A stretch of 18,331 nt of DNA, from assembly GCA_016212845.1 (NCBI GenBank), contig JACRDR010000341.1, positions 1 through 18,331 of the forward strand, written 5' to 3'. This document shows, one piece after another, positions 6,867 through 11,880 of this stretch; the first letter of the stretch is position 1, and each line of letters opens with the position of its first letter. A program made the translations under genes and the position numbers. The notes beneath the pieces are model-generated. The model saw only the letters and a list, made by a program, of their open reading frames with translations. It did no database searches and was not told where the DNA came from. Source of the stretch: Elusimicrobiota bacterium (GTDB taxonomy: Bacteria; Elusimicrobiota; Elusimicrobia; UBA1565; JACRDR01).

Positions 6867-7549
6867 CTGAAGTAGCGGAAGCCCTTGCCGGGAACGGCCT
6901 GCAGCCGGTCGGCGAGCGCCTGGGGCAGCTTCCGGCGGAGCTTGGACATGTGGGCGTCGACGAGGTTGTCGACGGCGACCGTCCGCCAAAGCGTGGACAA
7001 GATCCACTCGCGGCTGAGCACCTTCGGCCGCTTCTTCACCAGAGCATAGAAGAGATCGAATTCCTTCCCCGTGAGGTTCGGGATTCTCGTCTCGCCGAAA
7101 GTCACGAGATGCGCGTCCGGGTCGATGACGATGTCGCCGGCCTCGAGCTTCCCTCCTTCGTCCTTGTCGAGCGCGAGGCGGTTGAGGAGCGCCTGCGTCC
7201 AGAGGAGCAATTCCTGCGGCAGGACCGGCTTCACGAGGTACTGGTCGGCGCCCGCCTCGAAGCCGGCGGTCTTGTCGTCGAGCTGTCCCTTGCCGGTCAG
7301 CATGATGACGGGAGTCGAGGCGAGAGCCTTGTGCGCCCGGACCTTCCGGCAGAGATCGACGCCGTTGCCGTCGGGCAGCGTGATGTCGAGAACGATGAGA
7401 TCGGGCTTTTCGGTCTGAAAGAGATGGTAGCCCACCTCGACGCCGTCCGACTGGACCACGCGGTGCCCGGCGCTCTCGAGCGCCGCCGCGAGAGCCCTGC
7501 GCGTGTTCCCGTCGTCTTCGATCACAAGGATCGTCTTGGCCGCGGCCAT
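6863..7549 (-). CDS. OmpR/PhoB-family response regulator (copy 2)
   Basis: This is a 228-aa regulator. The receiver domain has D12/D13, phospho-acceptor D55 (LIVLDITLPDGNG), the MLTGKG threonine and the YLVKPV lysine. The C-terminal winged helix has NLTGKEFDLFYAL, DAHMSKLRRKL and GKGFRYF. The final 20 or so residues (KLPQALADRLQAVPGKGFRY) are identical to copy 1, and overall identity by eye is about two-thirds. Differences cluster in the receiver's helical faces (for example ALAAALESAG versus SALAITGLG), where kinase specificity normally resides. The recognition-helix region differs less (DAHMSKLRRK versus DTHLRNLRRK). This would allow different inputs acting on related DNA sites (inference). 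No kinase is adjacent. The start at 7549 is supported by TATACT 7 nt upstream, and no SD is seen. It is divergent from RNase H with only 37 bp between start codons. Confidence 0.93.
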   Translation of the reverse strand: MAAAKTILVIEDDGNTRRALAAALESAGHRVVQSDGVEVGYHLFQTEKPDLIVLDITLPDGNGVDLCRKVRAHKALASTPVIMLTGKGQLDDKTAGFEAGADQYLVKPVLPQELLLWTQALLNRLALDKDEGGKLEAGDIVIDPDAHLVTFGETRIPNLTGKEFDLFYALVKKRPKVLSREWILSTLWRTVAVDNLVDAHMSKLRRKLPQALADRLQAVPGKGFRYFS

Positions 7550-7556
7550 CGCGCGG

Positions 7557-7562
7557 AGTATA
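7557..7562 (-). promoter_or_regulatory. Extended -10 promoter (TGA-TATACT), likely leaderless start of regulator copy 2
   Basis: On the minus strand TGA-TATACT is followed by 7 nt and the ATG at 7549. There is no SD sequence. The hexamer and its spacing are identical to those of regulator copy 1. Confidence 0.65.
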
Positions 7563-7574
7563 TCAAAGCCTTGC

Positions 7575-7580
7575 TATCAT
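7575..7580 (+). promoter_or_regulatory. Extended -10 promoter (TGC-TATCAT), likely leaderless start of RNase H
   Basis: TGC-TATCAT is followed by 6 nt and the ATG at 7587, with no SD sequence. Only 12 bp separate it from the opposite-strand -10 of the regulator. RNA polymerase binding at the two divergent promoters must therefore overlap. Confidence 0.6.
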
Positions 7581-7586
7581 GGCGCG

Positions 7587-8300
7587 ATGGACTCGATCCA
7601 CGCGTACTGCGACGGCGCCTGCTCCGGCAACCCCGGGCCCGGCGGCTGGGGCGCGGTGCTCATTCTGCCCGAGGGCGTCGTCAAGGAGCTCGGCGGCGGC
7701 GAGCGGCCGACTACGAACAACCGCATGGAGATGCTCGGCGCGATCTCCGCGCTGCGCGCGACGGCGGACCGGCCCGAGCCCGTCAAGCTCTTCACCGACT
7801 CGAGCTACGTCGTCAGCGGCATCACGATGTGGGTGCACGGCTGGCGGCGCCGCGGCTGGCAGACGATGGACGGCAAGCCGGTCCTCAACCGCGACCTTTG
7901 GGAAACGCTCATGGGGCTCGCCGCCGCGCGCCGCGACCGTCTCACGTGGGTGCAGGTGAAAGGCCACGCCGGACACGAGGTCAACGAGCGCTGCGACGAG
8001 ATCGCGGTCGCCTACTCGAAGAACCAGAACGCCGACCTCTACGAAGGCCCGGCGATCGGCTGCGGCTATTCCCTGCTCGAGCCCGGGCCGGCGCACTTGC
8101 GCGCGCCCGGCGGGCCGCGCAAGCCGTCTTCGCCCAAGCCGAAGGGCGGCTGGTACCTGAGCTGGGTGGGCGGCAAGCTCGAGAAACATACGAGTTGGCC
8201 GGAATGCCAGGCGCGCGTGAGCGGCGTGAGCGGCGCGAAGTTCAAGAAAGTCTCCTCCCCCGAAGAAGAGAAAGCCGCTCTAGAAGGCTGGGGCGTTTAG
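7587..8300 (+). CDS. rnhA: Ribonuclease HI with C-terminal hybrid-binding (viroplasmin-like) domain
   Basis: This is a 237-aa protein that hydrolyses the RNA strand of RNA-DNA hybrids (R-loops, primers). The catalytic domain covers about residues 1-150. D9 lies in YCDGACSGNPGPGGWG, E48 in NNRMEM and D71 in FTDSS. VKGHAGHEVNERCDEIA supplies the conserved His and fourth Asp. A Pro/Gly/Lys linker leads to a 50-residue C-terminal module (188-237) matching the RNase H hybrid-binding domain. Its W204 (HTSWPEC) and F219-K220-K221 (AKFKKV) correspond to the nucleic-acid-contacting Trp and Phe-Lys-Lys of eukaryotic RNase H1. In the usual architecture that module is N-terminal, so the order is reversed here. 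I start at 7587 because MDSIHAYCDG is the normal RNase HI N-terminus and a -10 lies 6 nt upstream. The earlier ATG at 7503 would run through the divergent promoter. Confidence 0.93.
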   Translation: MDSIHAYCDGACSGNPGPGGWGAVLILPEGVVKELGGGERPTTNNRMEMLGAISALRATADRPEPVKLFTDSSYVVSGITMWVHGWRRRGWQTMDGKPVLNRDLWETLMGLAAARRDRLTWVQVKGHAGHEVNERCDEIAVAYSKNQNADLYEGPAIGCGYSLLEPGPAHLRAPGGPRKPSSPKPKGGWYLSWVGGKLEKHTSWPECQARVSGVSGAKFKKVSSPEEEKAALEGWGV

Positions 8301-8310
8301 CGGGACGTCG

Positions 8311-8353
8311 GGAAATCCGAACGCTCGGTGCCTGGCACCAGTGTTCGGATTCC
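8311..8353. terminator. Large palindromic hairpin between convergent genes (possible bidirectional terminator or REP-like element)
   Basis: The left arm GGAAATCCGAAC (8311-8322) pairs with the right arm GTTCGGATTCC (8343-8353) over 11 bp with one bulged A. Inside lies GGTGCCTGGCACC, a second nested inverted repeat. It fills the gap between the RNase H stop (8300) and the stop of the convergent secreted gene (8354), which suits transcription termination from both sides. Neither side is followed by a T-run, so it is not a textbook intrinsic terminator. It could instead be a REP-type or other dispersed palindrome, or act as an RNA-stabilising 3' end. Confidence 0.6.
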
Positions 8354-8923
8354 TTAGGGCGTCTGCGGCTCTTCGACGTTGATCCAGCCGGAACCTTCCA
8401 CCCAGCCGGAGCCCGAGACGCGGATCCAACCGCCGCTGTTGTAGCCCGACACGGGGATGTTCCCGTCCACCCGGATCGTGCCGAGGTAGCGGCCGTTCTG
8501 GTAGAGCGTGACCATGCCCGACGGGCGGGGCCACCCGCTCACGTAGCTGCCGTTGACGTAGTAGCCGCTCGTGTCGGTCACCGTGACGAAGCCGTTCACG
8601 TAGTGCCCGCTGTTGTCGGAAAGCTGCGTATCGCCGGAGACGGTGATGAAGACGTAGCCCGTCTGGTTCGAGACGAACGCGGTGCCCGAGACGCTGACGA
8701 AGCCGCGAAGCGTGACGTACTTGCTCGTGCCCTTGACCTTCACGACGCCGGCGGCCGGCAGGCCGGTGCGGGCGTCGAAGCGGCGGAGCGGGTTCTTCAG
8801 CTTGAAGCCCGACAACTCGGTGAAGGCCTTGTCGGCGAGACCGAGCGACGACTCCGCGGCGCCGAGCGCGAACGCCTGCGACGAGATACCGAGGCAGAGA
8901 ACGGCGAGGAGGAGTCTGTTCAT
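8354..8923 (-). CDS. Small secreted protein built of Gly/Ser/Val/Tyr beta-strand repeats
   Basis: This is a 189-aa protein with a signal peptide (MNRLLLAVLCLGISSQAFA, cleavage likely before LGAAES). It has no lipobox, because the residue before Cys10 is Leu. After residue ~55 the protein is almost entirely alternating hydrophobic/polar beta-type sequence in irregular 14-20-residue units. Examples are GFVSVSGTAFVS, GFVTVTDTSGYYVNGSYVSGW, GWIRVSGSG and GWINV. It has no cysteine in the mature part and few charged residues. This composition resembles beta-solenoid or adhesin-like surface proteins, but I recognise no family. The start at 8923 is chosen for the signal peptide and for TGA-TAGACT 7 nt upstream; the longer in-frame extension to 9328 lies over hemL. 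It follows hemL on the same strand after 56 bp but appears to have its own promoter. Confidence 0.8.
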   Translation of the reverse strand: MNRLLLAVLCLGISSQAFALGAAESSLGLADKAFTELSGFKLKNPLRRFDARTGLPAAGVVKVKGTSKYVTLRGFVSVSGTAFVSNQTGYVFITVSGDTQLSDNSGHYVNGFVTVTDTSGYYVNGSYVSGWPRPSGMVTLYQNGRYLGTIRVDGNIPVSGYNSGGWIRVSGSGWVEGSGWINVEEPQTP

Positions 8924-8930
8924 GGGGCCG

Positions 8931-8936
8931 AGTCTA
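8931..8936 (-). promoter_or_regulatory. Extended -10 promoter (TGA-TAGACT) for the small secreted protein
   Basis: On the minus strand TGA-TAGACT is followed by 7 nt and the ATG at 8923, with no SD sequence. The geometry is the same as for the two regulators, which suggests a leaderless transcript independent of the upstream hem genes. Confidence 0.6.
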
Positions 8937-8942
8937 TCATTC

Positions 8943-8975
8943 GGCCCCGGGGCCCGTCTAGGTCCTAGGCCCGGG
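8943..8975. repeat. GC-rich palindromes downstream of hemL
   Basis: A perfect 12-nt palindrome GGCCCCGGGGCC lies at 8943-8954. It is followed by an imperfect inverted repeat centred on TCTAGGTCCTAGG (gcccg-tcta pairing with tagg-c-gggc around a small loop, with a 2-nt bulge). This is the only structured sequence in the 56-bp gap after the hemL stop. It may slow polymerase as a hemL terminator, but there is no T-run on the minus strand. Confidence 0.4.
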
Positions 8976-8979
8976 CTTC

Positions 8980-10257
8980 TTAGCAGCGCTTGAAAGCGCG
9001 GCGCGCCGCGGCGATCGTGCGCTCCACGTCGGCGGGCGTATGCGCGGCCGAGAGGAACGCCGCCTCGAACTGCGCCGGAGGCAGGTACACGCCCTCGGCC
9101 AGCATCGCGTGGAAGAATCTGGCGTAGCGCTTGGTGTCGGCGGTCTTGGCCGTCGGGTAGTCGCGCACGAGATGCGGCGTGAAGAAGAGGGTGAACATCG
9201 AGCCCGTCGTCTGGACCCGCGCCGGCACGCCAGCGGCGTCGGCCGCTTCCTGCAGGCCGCGAGCGAGGCGGCGCGTGAGCGCCTCGAGCTTGCCGTAGGG
9301 CGCGGTGCGCCGCAGAGTCCTTACGCACTCGAGCCCGGCCGCGACCGCGACCGGGTTGCCGGAGAGCGTGCCGGCTTGATAGACGGGGCCGAGCGGCGCG
9401 ATCTGCTCCATGATCTCGCGGCGGCCGCCGTAGGCGCCGATCGGAAAGCCCCCGCCGACGATCTTGCCGAGGCTCGTGAGGTCCGGCGTGATGCGGTACT
9501 TCGCCTGCGCGCCTCCGAGCCCGAGCCTAAATCCGGTGATGACCTCGTCGAAGACGAGGAGGGCGCGGTGGCGCTTCGTGATCCGGCGCAGGGCCTCGAG
9601 GAACCCGGGCTCGGGCAGGACCGTGCCCATGTTGCCGACCACGGGCTCGACGATGAGGGCGGCGATCTTGGAGCCGTGCCTCTTGAAGGCGGCCTCCACC
9701 GCGGCGACGTCGTTGTAGGGCAAAACCAACGTCGTCTTCGCCCAAGCGGCGGGCACGCCGGCGGAGTCGGGGCGGCCGAGCGTCAGCGCGCCGGAGCCGG
9801 CCGCGACGAGCAGGCTGTCGGCGTGGCCGTGGTAGCAGCCCTGGAATTTGACGACCCAGTCGCGCTTCGTCCAGGCGCGGGCGGCGCGGAGCGCGCTCAT
9901 CACGGCTTCGGTGCCGGAGCTCGTCAGGCGCACGCGCTCCATCGAGGGATACGCGCGGCGGATTTCCTCGGCGAGCAGGATCTCGCCTTCCGTCGGGGCG
10001 CCGAAGCTGGCGCCGCGCGCGGCGGCGCGGGAGGCGGCGCGCGTGACGCCCGGGTGCGCGTGGCCGAGGATCAGCGGGCCCCACGAGAGGCAGTAATCGA
10101 TGTAGGATTTGCCGTCGGCGTCCACGAGCCGCGAGCCGCGGCCGGAGCCGACGAACACCGGCGTGCCGCCGACGGCGCGGAACGCGCGGACCGGAGAGTT
10201 CACGCCGCCGACGAGGACGCGCTGCGCGCGCGCGAAAAGGGCCTTGGACTTTTTCAT
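8980..10257 (-). CDS. hemL: Glutamate-1-semialdehyde 2,1-aminomutase
   Basis: This is a 425-aa enzyme of the usual family length. It is a cytoplasmic PLP enzyme that converts glutamate-1-semialdehyde to 5-aminolevulinate in the C5 route of tetrapyrrole synthesis. Motifs are the N-terminal GGVNSPVRAF with GGTPVF, the SSGTEAVMSALRAAR cofactor-binding region, the GCYHGHAD segment, the PLP-contacting D237 (FDEVITGFR), and K265 (SLGKIVGGGFPIGAYGGR) as the Schiff-base lysine. Its ATG overlaps the hemB stop as ATGA and there is no SD, so translation is probably coupled to HemB. HemB uses HemL's product, so the pair is functionally linked. hemA (glutamyl-tRNA reductase) is not in the window. The identification is secure. 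Other class-III aminotransferases are less likely because of the NSPVRAF and GGGFPIGAYGG signatures. Confidence 0.97.
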   Translation of the reverse strand: MKKSKALFARAQRVLVGGVNSPVRAFRAVGGTPVFVGSGRGSRLVDADGKSYIDYCLSWGPLILGHAHPGVTRAASRAAARGASFGAPTEGEILLAEEIRRAYPSMERVRLTSSGTEAVMSALRAARAWTKRDWVVKFQGCYHGHADSLLVAAGSGALTLGRPDSAGVPAAWAKTTLVLPYNDVAAVEAAFKRHGSKIAALIVEPVVGNMGTVLPEPGFLEALRRITKRHRALLVFDEVITGFRLGLGGAQAKYRITPDLTSLGKIVGGGFPIGAYGGRREIMEQIAPLGPVYQAGTLSGNPVAVAAGLECVRTLRRTAPYGKLEALTRRLARGLQEAADAAGVPARVQTTGSMFTLFFTPHLVRDYPTAKTADTKRYARFFHAMLAEGVYLPPAQFEAAFLSAAHTPADVERTIAAARRAFKRC

Positions 10258-11228
10258 TCGGAGAGCCAGCGCGCGGCGTCGAGCGCGTAGTACGTGAGGA
10301 TCATGTCGGCGCCGGCGCGCTTGATCGAGAGCAGGACCTCGAGCGCGATCCGCCGCTCGTCGATCCAGCCCTTCGCGGCGGCGGCCTTGATCATCGCGTA
10401 CTCGCCGGAGACGCTGTAGGCGGCGGTCGGCAGGCCCCAGCGCTCCTTCACCTTCGACAAGACGTCGAGGTAGGAGAGCGCGGGCTTGACCATCACCATG
10501 TCGGCGCCCTCCTCTACGTCGAGCGCCACCTCGCGCATCGCCTCGAGCGCGTTCGCGGGATCCATCTGGTAGCCCGAGCGGTCGCCGAACTGAGGCGGCG
10601 ACTCGGCGGCGTCGCGAAACGGTCCGTAGAAGCCGGAGGCGTACTTCGCCGCATAGGCGAGGATCGGCGTGTCGCGAAAGTCCGCGCCGTCGAGCGCCCG
10701 GCGGATGGCGGCGACCTGGCCGTCCATCATGCCGCTCGGGGCGATGACGTCGGCGCCGGCCTTAGCCTGGCTGACCGCGGTCTTCGCCGCGAGCTCGAGC
10801 GTGTCGTCGTTGTCGACGCGCCCGTTCTTAATTACTCCGCAGTGGCCGTGGTCGGTGTATTCGCAGAAGCAAAGGTCCGCCATGACCGCCATGTCCGGCA
10901 GCGCGGACTTCACCGCGGACGCGGCCTTCTGGACGATCCCGTCCGCCGCGTAGGCGCCGCGCGCGAGCCCGTCCTTCTTTTCCGGGATCCCGAAGAGAAT
11001 GATCGAGCGCACGCCCGCCTTCCACGCTTCCTTGGAAAGCTTCACGCCCTCGTCGACGGAGAGCTGGTATTGGCCGGGCATCGAGGCGATCGGCCGCTTC
11101 AGATTCTTGCCGGGCCGGATGAAGAGCGGAAGAATGAAGTCGCCGGCATCGAGCTTGGTCTCGCGCACGAGCTCGCGGATCGCGGGTGTCGCGCGGAGAC
11201 GGCGGAGACGGTTCGCGGGAAACGCCAT
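10254..11228 (-). CDS. hemB: Delta-aminolevulinic acid dehydratase (porphobilinogen synthase)
   Basis: This is a 324-aa enzyme of normal length. It condenses two 5-aminolevulinate molecules into porphobilinogen in the cytoplasm. The Schiff-base lysines are K195 (YAAKYASGFYGPFRD) and K248 (MVMVKPALSYLD). A zinc-type cysteine triad is present at C120, C122 and C130 (ADLCFCEYTDHGHCG), so this is a Zn-dependent form rather than a Mg-only form lacking the cysteines. APSGMMDGQV and the LSVDEGV region are also typical. The start ATG lies 9 nt after the FecR-domain gene's stop; a TAGAAT hexamer overlapping that stop sits 6 nt upstream and no SD is present. hemL follows with a 4-bp overlap. Confidence 0.97.
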   Translation of the reverse strand: MAFPANRLRRLRATPAIRELVRETKLDAGDFILPLFIRPGKNLKRPIASMPGQYQLSVDEGVKLSKEAWKAGVRSIILFGIPEKKDGLARGAYAADGIVQKAASAVKSALPDMAVMADLCFCEYTDHGHCGVIKNGRVDNDDTLELAAKTAVSQAKAGADVIAPSGMMDGQVAAIRRALDGADFRDTPILAYAAKYASGFYGPFRDAAESPPQFGDRSGYQMDPANALEAMREVALDVEEGADMVMVKPALSYLDVLSKVKERWGLPTAAYSVSGEYAMIKAAAAKGWIDERRIALEVLLSIKRAGADMILTYYALDAARWLSE

Positions 11229-11234
11229 GGGACG

Positions 11235-11240
11235 ATTCTA
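11235..11240 (-). promoter_or_regulatory. Possible -10 (TAGAAT) before hemB
   Basis: On the minus strand TAGAAT is followed by 6 nt and the ATG at 11228. It contains the TAG stop of the upstream gene and lacks the TGN extension. It may be an internal promoter giving a leaderless hemB transcript, or it may partly reflect the stop codon. No SD is seen. Confidence 0.45.
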
Positions 11241-11879
11241 CTGCTTCTTGGCCTTCTTCGGCTTCTTGGTCTTCGCGGGTTGCAACAAGACGTCCACCCC
11301 GGCCAGGCCGCCGTCCACGCGGAAATGATCGAGAAACGGAGCGGGCACCTTGTGCGGCACGGGGTCCTTCGGGGCGGAGCCGGCAGGCACGGCCACGAGC
11401 TGGTCGGGCTTGAGCACGACGGTCTTGCCCTGCGCGGTGATCTCGACTTCGTTCTCGAGGCCGGCGAGGACGGTCTCCTTCGGATCGGTCTTGCCCCAAA
11501 ACAGCGTGCCGCGGACCGCGGCGACCGCCTGCGGCGTCTTCACGCGGAAGCGCCGGCCGGAGAGCTTCTTCGTGATGCCCATGAGCCACTCGCCGAGCGT
11601 GAACTCGACGATCGGGTCCTCCGGCTCGCCGCCGAGCACGATGGTGGAGCCGGAGGCGACGAGCAGCATCGCTCCGCCGTCGAGCTCGAGGTGCGCGATG
11701 CCGCCGGGTCCGGTCTTCACCGAGTCGCCGGAGATGAGCGTCGCGCCCTTGGTCGCGGCCGTAAAGTTCTGGTGGCCGAGCGCCTTGATCTGGACGGGGC
11801 CGGAGATCGAACTGATCTTGGCGTGGAATTCACCGGCGGCGAACGCCGGCAGGGCGAGAGCCAAAAGGAGATTGAGCAT
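11238..11879 (-). CDS. Exported FecR-domain protein
   Basis: This is a 213-aa protein. A short signal peptide (MLNLLLALALPAFA) precedes AGEFHAKISSISGPVQI. The FecR domain (about residues 20-150) shows GDSVKTGPGGIAHLELDGG, a glycine-rich turn, and FRVKTPQAVAAVRGTLFW, the pattern of the FecR periplasmic beta-sandwich. Unlike true FecR anti-sigma regulators it has no cytoplasmic N-terminal segment plus TM helix, and no sigma factor is nearby. It therefore belongs to the wider group of stand-alone exported FecR-domain proteins of uncertain role. The C-terminus ends in a Lys/Pro-rich tail (KTKKPKKAKKQ). The start lies 1 bp after the addA stop, and an extended -10 sits inside the addA 3' end, so it may be both operonic and independently transcribed. 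A link to iron or heme is suggested only by proximity to hemB and hemL. Confidence 0.87.
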   Translation of the reverse strand: MLNLLLALALPAFAAGEFHAKISSISGPVQIKALGHQNFTAATKGATLISGDSVKTGPGGIAHLELDGGAMLLVASGSTIVLGGEPEDPIVEFTLGEWLMGITKKLSGRRFRVKTPQAVAAVRGTLFWGKTDPKETVLAGLENEVEITAQGKTVVLKPDQLVAVPAGSAPKDPVPHKVPAPFLDHFRVDGGLAGVDVLLQPAKTKKPKKAKKQ

Positions 11880-11880
11880 G

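Noticed and set aside
7503..7586. Upstream in-frame ATG for RNase H
   Set aside because: It would extend through the divergent regulator's promoter and start codon, and the RNase HI family begins at the MDSIHAYCDG position.
6272..8968. Long plus-strand open frame (898 codons) across the second secreted gene, regulator copy 2 and RNase H
   Set aside because: It runs through three well-supported genes in other frames or strands and its product is low-complexity Arg/Ala-rich.
8943..8975. Standard intrinsic terminator for hemL
   Set aside because: The inverted repeats are imperfect and no T-run follows on the minus strand, so it is recorded as a structured repeat only.
8924..9328. N-terminal extension of the small secreted protein
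   Set aside because: It overlaps hemL in another frame and would bury the signal peptide. Start at 8923 has both a signal peptide and a -10 element.
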